Origin: an uncultured Flavobacteriales bacterium
Lineage (GTDB): Bacteria > Bacteroidota > Bacteroidia > Flavobacteriales_G > Salibacteraceae
Direction: 5' to 3'
NCBI GenBank assembly: GCA_905479105.1
Contig: CAJQLE010000004.1
Location: 372,001-436,000 of the forward strand
DNA length: 64,000 nt
Shown piece by piece: positions 44,773 to 53,729 of this stretch (position 1 is its first letter; every line of letters starts with the position of its first letter). The notes under the pieces are model-generated. The model ran no database searches, had not been told where the DNA came from, and saw only the letters and a list, made by a program, of their open reading frames with translations. The position numbers and the translations under genes were made by a program.

Positions 44773-46454
44773 CGTTTAAAAAATCTTCCGTCAAAGGTGG
44801 CAACATTTCCGGCTAAATCGATCACTTTGAGCTCTAAATGTTGCACTTCATCTGATTTATTAAGTTCTCTAACGTCAATACTCAGCATTTCTTGTTTAGG
44901 CTCATATTCCATCAGCACCCATTTTTCATTCACTAATACTGAGTACTGATTGATTCCACTAAAATTGTCGGTTACTTTAAACTTCATCTTTCCAGACGTC
45001 CAATTTTCATCGTTGGTAAAGTTTATGGAGGTAATTACCGGAGACTTCTCATCGATGTATAAAGAAAAAACACCAAAGGATCTGCTTTCAGCGCTTAGTA
45101 CATTCCCGTTTGATCTTGTATTTAGGGCTCTTGACGGTTGGCCGTTACTATTAAACTGAGCGATAACTATACCTTTCTTTTGTGCAGCAACTCCAGCATT
45201 AATTTCGATTACGAAAGGCTCTTGAACAGGGATTTCTTGGCGTAGAATCGAAATGCTTGGAAATTCTCCGATCTGTGATTCTTTGATTTTTGTAGGAATG
45301 GTTTCGTAAACGGTATTTATAGGAAAGTAGATGTTGAATTTTTCGCTTTCATAAATGAAAGGAAGGTTCCATTTTATCTCTTCAACGGGCAATGACTGTT
45401 CAGTAACGGGCAATGCATTGACTTTAAAGGTCACTGTTTCTTTGTTGCCCGATACATCTTCTGCTATAACTGCGATCTCATGCATTCCGGCAGTGAGATT
45501 CAGTATACCGTCATTTTCGTATTTAAGGTTCTTAAGTTTATTTCCTGGAAGTCTATATAATCTCAGAAATCTTGTCTTAGAGAAATAATAATAATTGTAG
45601 TCAATTAGGGCATTTAGGTGCCGACTTAAATCAAAGGAAATACTGTCTGCAGTGAATGTAGAAATGCGAATTCCATCTACGAGCAGACTTGCTTTGTAAA
45701 TTCCATTCTTGTTATAAGAACCATCTTGCGAGTCGTACCCAGATAATTCCACTCCAAATTTACCTCGAACTTCAATGGGTTGTGAAGCCTTTAGATCGCC
45801 ATAAGCAGATCTGGCATGAAATGTTTTTTGAGCACCAGCAATTTCGCTTTGTTGTCCTACAGGACTTATTCCAATTGCTTCGATCACGGGTTTTTTACTA
45901 TCAGAAACCGGGAAGTCAAAAAGTAAAGGGTTTCTTGGAATTTCACTTTTTGTATCTCTTATTTCAAAGTGCAGGTGTGGGCCTCCTGATCCGCCAGTGT
46001 TGCCTGAAAGAGCTATGACATCCCCCACTTTTACAGGAAGGTCATTCTTACCTGGATAAATATCAATCTCAAAGCTTTCTTGCTCGTATTGATATTTTTT
46101 AACGTAGCGTTCTATGCTGTCATTTAAAGATTGTAAATGCGCATAAACAGTTGTAAAACCTTCAGGATGATCTATGTAAACAGCCTTCCCATAACCGTAT
46201 CCGGATATTTTAATCCTTGAAACAAAACCGTCTCCAGCAGCCAAAACATTTAATCCTTCTCTACCAGCTGTCTTTAAATCTATTCCGGCATGAAAATGAT
46301 TTGGGCGCAGTTCACCATAATTACCCGCCAATGAAGGTTCGATCTCCAACGGATTTTTTGCAATGAAACTCTGACTGCTTGCGCTTGACAAACAAGCAAG
46401 AATCAAAGTGAACGAGCTTATGAAAGCTAGAATAGTTTTATTCAATTTTGGCAT
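44769..46454 (-). CDS. M23-family metallopeptidase (LytM domain) with beta-rich C-terminus
   Basis: The start at 46454 gives MPKLNKTILAFISSFTLILA, a signal peptide; the frame extends upstream without one. The LytM domain is near the N-terminus: NHFHAGIDLKTAGREG holds the first zinc His and Asp, and GGPHLHFEIRD holds the HxH. The remaining roughly 400 residues are Ig-like beta domains. M23 enzymes cut peptidoglycan cross-links, and this is a candidate for a cell-wall hydrolase or an activator. It leads a five-gene operon ending in lipB. Confidence 0.88.
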   Translation of the reverse strand: MPKLNKTILAFISSFTLILACLSSASSQSFIAKNPLEIEPSLAGNYGELRPNHFHAGIDLKTAGREGLNVLAAGDGFVSRIKISGYGYGKAVYIDHPEGFTTVYAHLQSLNDSIERYVKKYQYEQESFEIDIYPGKNDLPVKVGDVIALSGNTGGSGGPHLHFEIRDTKSEIPRNPLLFDFPVSDSKKPVIEAIGISPVGQQSEIAGAQKTFHARSAYGDLKASQPIEVRGKFGVELSGYDSQDGSYNKNGIYKASLLVDGIRISTFTADSISFDLSRHLNALIDYNYYYFSKTRFLRLYRLPGNKLKNLKYENDGILNLTAGMHEIAVIAEDVSGNKETVTFKVNALPVTEQSLPVEEIKWNLPFIYESEKFNIYFPINTVYETIPTKIKESQIGEFPSISILRQEIPVQEPFVIEINAGVAAQKKGIVIAQFNSNGQPSRALNTRSNGNVLSAESRSFGVFSLYIDEKSPVITSINFTNDENWTSGKMKFKVTDNFSGINQYSVLVNEKWVLMEYEPKQEMLSIDVRELNKSDEVQHLELKVIDLAGNVATFDGRFFKR

Positions 46455-46582
46455 GACTGCGAATGTAAAAGTTGAATGGGGCTGCTTTGCGTAAAGAAAT
46501 TTTCTCTTTTGAACAATGCTTTCATAAATTTTGCGAATCTTTGAGCGTCTGTTACGTGTAATAGACAATTTGTAGTAATTCG

Positions 46583-46879
46583 TTGAATGTGAAAGATTTA
46601 ACCTCTTCTATTGAAAGCCTTGGTAAAAAAGCAGATGGCTTAATAAAGGCTTACCGTGATCATACTGAGCGCATTGCTCAGCTTGAATCGGATAAGGAGA
46701 AACTTGGATTGAAGGTTGAGGGTTTAAATCATGAGCTTGGGCGATTACGCGAAGAAAACAAAGTGCTGAGAATGGCTTCGGCAATTAAAGGAGATGAAGA
46801 TCGTGTGTCAGAGTCGAAGCGCAGAATCAGCCAACTTGTACGGGAAATTGACAAATGCATTGCATTGTTAAATGACTAG
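46583..46879 (+). CDS. small coiled-coil protein, ZapB-like in position
   Basis: This 98-residue protein is nearly all coiled coil (IAQLESDKEKLGLKVEGL, LGRLREENKVLRM). The start is TTG (46583) or GTG two codons on; no ATG is available before the coil. It lies 5 nt before zapA and is almost surely cotranscribed with it. A role in Z-ring assembly like that of ZapB is suggested by position and size only. Confidence 0.65.
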   Translation: MNVKDLTSSIESLGKKADGLIKAYRDHTERIAQLESDKEKLGLKVEGLNHELGRLREENKVLRMASAIKGDEDRVSESKRRISQLVREIDKCIALLND

Positions 46880-46884
46880 ATCAA

Positions 46885-47172
46885 ATGAGTGAACTTTCAA
46901 TAAAAGTTAACATAGCTAACCGAGTTTACCCCCTTTCTGTGAAAATGGAAGAGGAGGAGGAAGTCAGGAAGGCAGCCGCATATATCAACCAAAGGCTAAA
47001 AGAACTGGAAGGCAGTTTTGGCGTAAAGGATAAACTTGATTTATTGGCCATGTTAGCGATCGAGCTTACCACAGATAAAGGGCATGGCGCAGAAGAGCTA
47101 GCCTTTGAGAAAGCCGAATCGCAGATTCACTCCTTGATTGAACGCATTGATACTGCTCTAGCATCTGAGTAA
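46885..47172 (+). CDS. zapA: cell division protein ZapA
   Basis: This 95-residue protein fits ZapA in length and motif: IKVNIANRVYPLSVKMEEEE, then VRKAAAYINQRLKELEG, then a C-terminal coiled coil. ZapA bundles FtsZ filaments at the division site. It is followed by the 6S-like RNA, an order also known in other bacteria. Confidence 0.85.
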   Translation: MSELSIKVNIANRVYPLSVKMEEEEEVRKAAAYINQRLKELEGSFGVKDKLDLLAMLAIELTTDKGHGAEELAFEKAESQIHSLIERIDTALASE

Positions 47173-47189
47173 ATCGTTCTTTCAAAATA

Positions 47190-47408
47190 TAGCCCGTACA
47201 GACTAATAGTTGTGTGACCTGAACAGTTTTAACGCTGGGGCGGATCTTAGTTTGTAACAAAAGCAGGCCTGTTTACTCCATTTTCCTCGGAAATTGGTAG
47301 GATTTTTTCAGTTATCTGAAAAGACACTGGACGTTTGCGTTGCTCGGTGAGCCCCGATTTTTCGCTTTTTTTGAAGGTCGCATTTGCTCCTGTTTGTACG
47401 GGTTTTTT
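47190..47408 (+). ncRNA. ssrS: 6S RNA, flavobacterial type
   Basis: There is no gene between zapA and rny, but the 5' segment CCCGTACAGAC (47193-47203) pairs with GTTTGTACGGG (47392-47402) with one mismatch, closing a structure of about 215 nt. A T run (47403-47408) ends it, as a terminator would. Length, closing stem, an interrupted inner helix and the zapA-rny position fit 6S RNA of Bacteroidota, which binds RNA polymerase in stationary phase. The inner bubble was not folded computationally. Confidence 0.72.
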
Positions 47409-47431
47409 AAAAATTATTTAATAATAAGAAA

Positions 47432-48970
47432 ATGGATATTTTAACCATTGTGATGGGAGTTGTTGGTCTGGCATTAGGTGCTGGACTGATGTTCGGTCTT
47501 CAAAAGTCTGCTCTGAAAAATCAGCGCAAGGCAGTTTTGGATGAAGCGAAGAAGGATGCTGAAATCATCAAGAAAGAAAAGTTGATGCAAGCCAAGGAGA
47601 AGTTTCTCCAATTGAAAGAAGAACACGATAAAGTGATTCGTGAGAAGGATAACAAGGCCAATGAATCTCAAAATCGCCTCAATCAAAAAGAAAACACGTT
47701 GAATCAGAAATTGGCTGAAGCCAATAAGAAAGATCAGAAGGTCAATGATATCCGCGAAAACTTAAATGTTCAATTGGAAGTTGTTGAGAAGCAGCAGACA
47801 GAATTATCAGCTCTGCACATGAAACAAGTGAAACAACTTGAGTCAATGACAGGAATGAGCGCTGAAGATGCGAAAGAACAGCTCAAAGAAGTATTGATCA
47901 ACGAGGCGAAAACAGAAGCCATGGGCCGCATGAAGGATATTGTTGACGAGGCTAAGATCAATGCGAATAAGGAGGCTAAGAAAATTGTGGTTGAGACTAT
48001 TCAGCGCGTTGCCACGGAGCAGGCCATTGAAAATTCCGTTTCCGTTTTCAATATTGAAAGTGACGAAATAAAAGGAAGGATTATTGGTCGTGAAGGAAGG
48101 AACATTCGCGCTTTGGAAGCAGCTACTGGAGTTGAGATAATCGTTGATGACACTCCAGAGGCTATCATTCTTTCTTGTTTCGATTCAATTAGAAGAGAGA
48201 TTGCTAGACTTTCTCTCCACCAATTAGTTACAGATGGTCGTATTCATCCCGCACGTATTGAAGAGGTAGTTGAAAAGACGAAGAAACGCATTGAGGAAGA
48301 AATTGTGGAAACAGGTAAAAGAACCTGCATCGATCTAAACATCCATGGTCTTCATCCTGAATTGATAAGAATGATCGGTAGAATGAAATACAGATCATCT
48401 TACGGTCAAAACTTACTACAACACAGCCGGGAAGTAGCTAATTTATGTGCAACCATGGCTGCTGAACTCGGATTGAACGCTAAAGTGGCTAAACGAGCAG
48501 GATTACTGCATGATATCGGAAAAGTTATGGATGAGGAAAGCGAAATGCCTCACGCTATATACGGTATGAAGTTGGCTGAGAAGTACAATGAAAAGCCTGA
48601 TGTGTGCAACGCAATCGGTGCTCACCATGATGAAATTGAAATGACAACTTTGATATCTCCTATTATTCAAGTTTGTGACGCGATTAGTGGAGCAAGACCA
48701 GGAGCGCGAAGAGAGGTGATGGAATCATATATTAAGCGGATCAAGGACTTGGAGCGAATTCCTTTAAGTTATCCTGGTGTTGAGAAGGCATTTGCAATTC
48801 AAGCCGGAAGAGAGCTTAGAGTGATTGTATCTAGTGAGAAGGTAAAAGATGAAGAAGCAAGTACTTTGGCCTTCCAGATTTCTGAAAAGATACAGGATGA
48901 GATGACTTACCCTGGTCAAGTTAAAGTTACTGTGATTCGTGAGATGAGAGCAACTTCTATAGCACGCTAA
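47432..48970 (+). CDS. rny: ribonuclease Y
   Basis: This 512-residue protein has an N-terminal membrane helix and a long coiled coil (about 30-190). A KH domain follows ([20 protein letters not shown]), then an HD domain ([28 protein letters not shown]). RNase Y is a membrane-bound endonuclease that starts mRNA decay. It is monocistronic after the 6S RNA. Confidence 0.96.
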   Translation: MDILTIVMGVVGLALGAGLMFGLQKSALKNQRKAVLDEAKKDAEIIKKEKLMQAKEKFLQLKEEHDKVIREKDNKANESQNRLNQKENTLNQKLAEANKKDQKVNDIRENLNVQLEVVEKQQTELSALHMKQVKQLESMTGMSAEDAKEQLKEVLINEAKTEAMGRMKDIVDEAKINANKEAKKIVVETIQRVATEQAIENSVSVFNIESDEIKGRIIGREGRNIRALEAATGVEIIVDDTPEAIILSCFDSIRREIARLSLHQLVTDGRIHPARIEEVVEKTKKRIEEEIVETGKRTCIDLNIHGLHPELIRMIGRMKYRSSYGQNLLQHSREVANLCATMAAELGLNAKVAKRAGLLHDIGKVMDEESEMPHAIYGMKLAEKYNEKPDVCNAIGAHHDEIEMTTLISPIIQVCDAISGARPGARREVMESYIKRIKDLERIPLSYPGVEKAFAIQAGRELRVIVSSEKVKDEEASTLAFQISEKIQDEMTYPGQVKVTVIREMRATSIAR

Positions 48971-49027
48971 TAGACTCACGGGCCAAATTAACTTTCAAAA
49001 ATTTAAGCGTATTCGACTCACGAAAAA

Positions 49028-50026
49028 ATGGTGATTAAGCGTAAAATATCAGGTTCGAGAGTGCTCGTAACTGGAGCAGCTGGTTTTATCGGTTCCAATT
49101 TGGTTGAAGACCTCTTAGAGAATGATAATGAGGTAGTTGGCTTAGACAATTTTGCTACTGGTTTTAAATCAAATATTGACTTGTTCAATGCGGATAGGGC
49201 ATTTACATTTATAGAAGGAGATATAAGAAACGTACGAGATTGCGAGAAGGCAGTTGATGGAGTTGATTATGTTCTTCATCAAGCAGCATTGGGTTCTGTG
49301 CCGCGTTCCATTAAGAATCCAATTACCACGAATGAGGTGAACATCAATGGTTTCTTGAATATGCTTTCAGCATCTAAAGAAGCTAAAGTGAAACGTTTCG
49401 TTTTTGCTACGAGTAGCTCCGTATATGGTGATGAACAAAGATTGCCAAAAGTAGAAGCAAAGATTGGTAAGCCTCTTTCTCCATATGCCATTACCAAAGT
49501 AGTAGGAGAGCAGTATGCAAAGGTTTATGGAGATTTATATGGGTTTGAAACCATAGGCCTACGCTATTTCAACGTTTTTGGAAAACGTCAAGATCCTGAT
49601 GGTGACTATGCCGCAGCCATTCCAAAATTTATTCGACACTTTATTCAGCACGATTCACCTACTATTCATGGAGATGGCACTCAGTCAAGGGATTTTACAT
49701 TTATCGATAATGTTATTCACGCCAATCACATTGCGATGTTATCTACAAACCCTGTTGCTGTGAATGAAGTCTACAACGTAGCTTTTGGTGAGAGTACCAA
49801 CCTAAATGAATTAATCGAAATTCTGCAAGGCTTATTATCCTCGTTTGATCCGGCTATTGCTAATGTGGAAGTGAAGTATGGCCCTGAAAGGATTGGGGAT
49901 GTTAGGCATAGCTTAGCGTCTATCGTGAAGGCTGAGACATTGTTAGGCTATCGCCCGGAGATTGACTTAAAAGTTGGCTTGGAAAGAGCAATCAATTGGT
50001 ATTGGGATAAACTAACTCAGTCCTGA
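49028..50026 (+). CDS. UDP-N-acetylglucosamine 4-epimerase, WbpP-like
   Basis: This 332-residue extended SDR has VLVTGAAGFIGSNLVEDLLE, LDNFATGFKSNIDLF and the YxxxK pair in SPYAITKVVGEQYAK. The text after the NAD loop matches WbpP/TviC enzymes rather than GalE. It would supply UDP-GalNAc, or its acid form, to the following O-antigen locus. Its end overlaps the opposite DCC-family gene by 10 nt. Confidence 0.88.
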   Translation: MVIKRKISGSRVLVTGAAGFIGSNLVEDLLENDNEVVGLDNFATGFKSNIDLFNADRAFTFIEGDIRNVRDCEKAVDGVDYVLHQAALGSVPRSIKNPITTNEVNINGFLNMLSASKEAKVKRFVFATSSSVYGDEQRLPKVEAKIGKPLSPYAITKVVGEQYAKVYGDLYGFETIGLRYFNVFGKRQDPDGDYAAAIPKFIRHFIQHDSPTIHGDGTQSRDFTFIDNVIHANHIAMLSTNPVAVNEVYNVAFGESTNLNELIEILQGLLSSFDPAIANVEVKYGPERIGDVRHSLASIVKAETLLGYRPEIDLKVGLERAINWYWDKLTQS

Positions 50027-50433
50027 ATAAAACGATCTTCTAACTCAGGAGAAGGCAGGTAGCACGATTCTTTTTTACCAAATACAGCATAGCGTTTGGT
50101 TGCAATAAAGTCGTAAAGTGCATCCCTCAAAAACCTCGGTATAATCCAAAATACGATTGCTGTTTGTTGAATTCCACCAAGGTCTTTCATCAAGGTTAGA
50201 AAGGCAGAAGATTTGGTTAAGACTTCTTCATTTTTAATGTAGATGAATGTTTTCAGTGTGGAGGTGTCTCGATATTTCTCAGAGAGAACTTTTCTTCCGA
50301 AAGGAGATTGCAAAGAAGCAAACTTGATCGTCTTTTTCTTATCATGCCTAATGACGTATTGAACGGCTGCATTGCATAGATTGCAAACGCCATCAAATAA
50401 TAATATTTGAGATAAATTAGTGTTATCGGACAT
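50017..50433 (-). CDS. DCC-family thiol-disulfide oxidoreductase (DUF393)
   Basis: This 138-residue protein has the DCC signature LFDGVCNLCNAAVQYVIRHD at the start, with the CxxC pair in a thioredoxin-like setting, and FWIIPRFLRDALYDFIA later. It is the YuxK family. The target is unknown. It is on the opposite strand to the O-antigen genes around it. Confidence 0.88.
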   Translation of the reverse strand: MSDNTNLSQILLFDGVCNLCNAAVQYVIRHDKKKTIKFASLQSPFGRKVLSEKYRDTSTLKTFIYIKNEEVLTKSSAFLTLMKDLGGIQQTAIVFWIIPRFLRDALYDFIATKRYAVFGKKESCYLPSPELEDRFIQD

Positions 50434-50513
50434 GCCTTCAAAGAACGCATTTGTTGATCAAATAAAAGCGGTAAAGTTGGTTTTCGGGCAATATTGAAAG
50501 GAAAATATTAGAT

Positions 50514-50521
50514 TATCTTTG
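50514..50521 (+). promoter_or_regulatory. -7 box at the head of the O-antigen operon
   Basis: TATCTTTG fits TAnnTTTG and lies 20 nt before the oxidoreductase ATG. A TTG at 50494-50496 stands 17 nt upstream, slightly closer than usual. Confidence 0.45.
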
Positions 50522-50541
50522 TGGCCAATTTTTTAGAGTAA

Positions 50542-51558
50542 ATGGGTAAAATCACATTTGGAGTTATTGGCTTTGGCCATATCGGTAAAAAGCATGCGTT
50601 AATGGTTAGTGGTAACGCAGAAAGCGAACTAAAAGCAGTTGTTGATACAGATGCAGAAAAGCTAAATCAAGCCAAAGAACTTTATCCAAATATTCAGGTC
50701 TTTGAGTCTATAGAAGACTTAATAGAAGCTAATTTAGACTTGAATGTAGTGAACGTTTGCACTCCCAATGGTTTGCATGCTGCTCAGTCTATTAAGATGC
50801 TTGAATCGCGATCTCACGTGGTGATTGAAAAACCTATGGGATTGACACGTCAAGAATGTGAAGAGGTGATTTTCAAATCGCTGCAGGTTTCTAGGCATGT
50901 ATTTTGTGTGAAGCAGAACAGATATAGTCCATCTTCTAAGTGGCTAAAAAGTTTGATCGCAGAGAATAAGTTAGGAAAGATCAATATGGTTCAACTGAGT
51001 TGCTATTGGAATAGAGATGAACGCTATTACAAGGCAGGCGGGTGGAAAGGCACCAACGCTCTCGATGGTGGTGTGTTATTTACGCAATTCAGTCACTTTG
51101 TCGATATCATGTACTGGTTGTTTGGTGACATTCAAAATATCATAGCTTCAAGTACAAACTTTGGACATGAAAACATCACTGAATTTGATGATTCAGGTTT
51201 GGTTCAGTTTGAGTTTGTCAATGGAGGCTTTGGCTCTATTAACTATAGCACAGCAATCTGGGATAAAAACTTTGAAAGCAGTATTGTAGTTGTTGGAGAA
51301 AAAGGCACAGTGAAAGTTAGTGGTCAGTATATGGATAAAGTTGAATACTGTCATATTGAGAATTATACAATGCCTGACTTACCTCCATCCAATCCTCCAA
51401 ACGATTATGGTGACTATAAAGGTAGTGCAGCAAACCACCATTATGTTATCGAGAATGTTGTAGATGTGCTTACCGGTAAATCTCAAATTTCAACCAATGC
51501 CCTCGAAGGAATGAAAGTGGTTGAGATGATTGAGAGGATACATCGGAAGCAGAAGTAA
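50542..51558 (+). CDS. Gfo/Idh/MocA-family oxidoreductase, WbpB-like
   Basis: This 338-residue protein has the Rossmann loop GVIGFGHIGKKHAL and the catalytic EKP motif in HVVIEKPMGLT. In O-antigen clusters this branch is WbpB, which oxidises C3 of UDP-GlcNAcA on the way to diamino sugars. The partner genes wbpA, wbpE and wbpD are not in this window. It is followed without a gap by the flippase. Confidence 0.83.
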   Translation: MGKITFGVIGFGHIGKKHALMVSGNAESELKAVVDTDAEKLNQAKELYPNIQVFESIEDLIEANLDLNVVNVCTPNGLHAAQSIKMLESRSHVVIEKPMGLTRQECEEVIFKSLQVSRHVFCVKQNRYSPSSKWLKSLIAENKLGKINMVQLSCYWNRDERYYKAGGWKGTNALDGGVLFTQFSHFVDIMYWLFGDIQNIIASSTNFGHENITEFDDSGLVQFEFVNGGFGSINYSTAIWDKNFESSIVVVGEKGTVKVSGQYMDKVEYCHIENYTMPDLPPSNPPNDYGDYKGSAANHHYVIENVVDVLTGKSQISTNALEGMKVVEMIERIHRKQK

Positions 51559-51570
51559 TTGTCTCTTGAA

Positions 51571-52851
51571 ATGCTAGAGCGATATAGGTCTTCTTTATTT
51601 GTCAAAGGTTTCCTTTCCCTTTTTGCCGGCTCGGCCATAGCGCAGCTCATTCCTCTGATTTTATCTCCTTTTATATCCAGGGCATTCTCCGTTGAGGATG
51701 TAGCGGTTTATGGTCTATATTTTAGCATAGTATCTACATTTTCAGTAATCGCTTCAGGTAGATATGAAATGGCGGTTGTTTTGCCTAAGACCAATGAGGA
51801 TTCTATCCGGTTAGTCTATTTGTCTGTTGTTTTTGCATTTATTACAGCTTTTGTTTCTTTAATTGTTATTATCCTTTTTGGCTCAGAGATTTCTGATCTT
51901 TTGAACAATACGAGAATCCAAGACTGGCTCATTCTAATTCCATTGTCTTTGTTTTCGGTAGGGGTTTATCAAGCTTTTAACTTCTGGTTGATAAGGCAAA
52001 AGGCGTTTATGGCTTCATCGTTTAACAAGGTGGCACAGAGAAGCTTTGAAGGTGTGTCGACTATATATTATGGTCTTACAATTAAAGGTGGGGGACTCAT
52101 TATTAGTGATATTATAGGCAGATACTCTATGCTCTTAATTGCAATTTACCAAGCAAGGAAAAGAGGATTCTTTCATGTGTCGTTTTCTTGGCTGGAAATG
52201 AAGAGGCTTGCGAAGCTTTATAAAAGCTTTCCGTTAAATTTTGGTCTTTCATCTTTGGCTAATTCTGCGGGCGCCCATTTGCCTTTATTGTTTATTTCGA
52301 TAGCTTTTCAAAGTTTGACGGTTGGATATTTCAACCTAATGAAATATGTGTTGTCAGCGCCAGTAGCTTTCATCTCAAGGAATATAGCGCAAGTGTTTTT
52401 AGAACGATTAGCCGAAAAATGGAGGTTAAATCAACCAGTATCAGCAGACTTTATTAGGCTTACTGGCTTGATGACGGTAATAGCCATTTTATTTGTGGTG
52501 CCAATAGCGGTTTTTGGAGAGGATATTTTTTACCTAGTCTTTGGAGAGGGTTGGGGTGAAGCAGGTCAATATGCCCAAATAATGGTCGTGTCCTTTGGCT
52601 TAAGGTTTGTGGTATCTCCTTTAAGCTCTCTATTAAATGCAATAAATAAAGTGAATGTGGCTAGTTATTGGCAATGGGCATACTTTATATCTATTTTGAC
52701 CCTTGTTCCAATTTCACGATTAGATATTTCAATATTGGATTTTTTAGTTTACTACACTTCCATTGAAAGCTTCATGTATATCATTTATTGGGGATTGATT
52801 TACTATCAAGCCAAATCCCACGATGAAAAGCTTATTTCGGATGCAGATTAA
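51571..52851 (+). CDS. Wzx-type polysaccharide flippase
   Basis: This protein of about 426 residues has 12 to 14 hydrophobic helices and the MATE-like beginning FLSLFAGSAIAQLIPLILSP, as in Wzx and RfbX. It flips undecaprenyl-linked repeat units across the inner membrane. The frame is open from a TTG directly after the previous stop (51559); the ATG at 51571 is the more likely start. Its stop overlaps that of the opposite chain-length gene. Confidence 0.88.
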   Translation: MLERYRSSLFVKGFLSLFAGSAIAQLIPLILSPFISRAFSVEDVAVYGLYFSIVSTFSVIASGRYEMAVVLPKTNEDSIRLVYLSVVFAFITAFVSLIVIILFGSEISDLLNNTRIQDWLILIPLSLFSVGVYQAFNFWLIRQKAFMASSFNKVAQRSFEGVSTIYYGLTIKGGGLIISDIIGRYSMLLIAIYQARKRGFFHVSFSWLEMKRLAKLYKSFPLNFGLSSLANSAGAHLPLLFISIAFQSLTVGYFNLMKYVLSAPVAFISRNIAQVFLERLAEKWRLNQPVSADFIRLTGLMTVIAILFVVPIAVFGEDIFYLVFGEGWGEAGQYAQIMVVSFGLRFVVSPLSSLLNAINKVNVASYWQWAYFISILTLVPISRLDISILDFLVYYTSIESFMYIIYWGLIYYQAKSHDEKLISDAD

Positions 52852-53648
52852 AAAACCAATCTAGCTATTACAATAAATATCCCGATCGCAATTGAGGAAA
52901 AAAACGCTAATAAGGTGGTCATCATTCTATTCGGGCCAGCGGCCTTTTCAGGCTTCGGTGGGCGCTGAATATATTCGACTATAGAAATATCATTGGCCTG
53001 ATTTTTCAATTTCAATAGCCTCTCTTCCAATTCAACAATTTCCGAATAGATGTTAGTTGGAAAAATCACAACTCCATTATTTTGTTCACTTGACAGTTTA
53101 AGAGTCTGAGTTTTTAATTTATTTAAATCAGAAATTTGCTGCTCCGTTTTTAAAATTAGAGTGTCTATATCATTCACTTTCTCAGTGAACTTATTTGCTA
53201 GATAGCTATTGGACTCAATCCCATAAAGAATACGCTCGAAAATCTCATCGATTTTAGAACTATCTGTCGTGGTTATTTTTATATCAAAAATGTACTGTTG
53301 ATTTTCACCGGATTGAAGATCACTGACGCTCATATCTTTAATTGCTTGGGATGTTTCTTCTGAGATATCTAATATTTGTGAAATTGACTTAGCGGATCTA
53401 TTATGAATGATGGATGATATAATATCCATAACTGGTCTTATTTCACTGTCCTGAAATAACTCACTTGTTCCTACAGCATTTGAAGTGTAATAATCTTTTT
53501 GAAAGAATGTAAATGCCCCGGAGAGAATTCCAATAATAACAGAAAACAGAATAATCGTCTTCGCGTGCTTTTTTAAGGAGGATATTATTTCCGCTGATGA
53601 AAGGGTTTCTTCATCAGTCTCTTTCAATATGTATTTTGTTTCTGTCAT
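52848..53648 (-). CDS. Wzz-type chain length determinant
   Basis: This 266-residue protein has one membrane helix near each end (about 32-52 and 245-263). A coiled periplasmic middle lies between them, and the Pro-rich PPKPEKAAGPNR sits before the second helix, the layout of Wzz proteins. There is no tyrosine kinase domain. It sets O-antigen length with the polymerase. It is oppositely oriented to the rest of the locus. Confidence 0.82.
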   Translation of the reverse strand: MTETKYILKETDEETLSSAEIISSLKKHAKTIILFSVIIGILSGAFTFFQKDYYTSNAVGTSELFQDSEIRPVMDIISSIIHNRSAKSISQILDISEETSQAIKDMSVSDLQSGENQQYIFDIKITTTDSSKIDEIFERILYGIESNSYLANKFTEKVNDIDTLILKTEQQISDLNKLKTQTLKLSSEQNNGVVIFPTNIYSEIVELEERLLKLKNQANDISIVEYIQRPPKPEKAAGPNRMMTTLLAFFSSIAIGIFIVIARLVF

Positions 53649-53714
53649 AGGTAGGTATCTCAGGCGAATTTAAATCAATTTGGATTGAATATGTTAATTT
53701 ACTTGCGTTGAGCG

Positions 53715-53722
53715 TATTTTTG
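53715..53722 (+). promoter_or_regulatory. -7 box upstream of the polymerase gene
   Basis: TATTTTTG fits TAnnTTTG and lies only 7 nt before the ATG, so the transcript would be almost leaderless. Confidence 0.35.
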
Positions 53723-53729
53723 CGAGCTG

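Noticed and set aside
45689-46018. 109-codon plus-strand frame inside the M23 peptidase gene
   Set aside because: It is antisense to conserved LytM and linker sequence, with no motif of its own.
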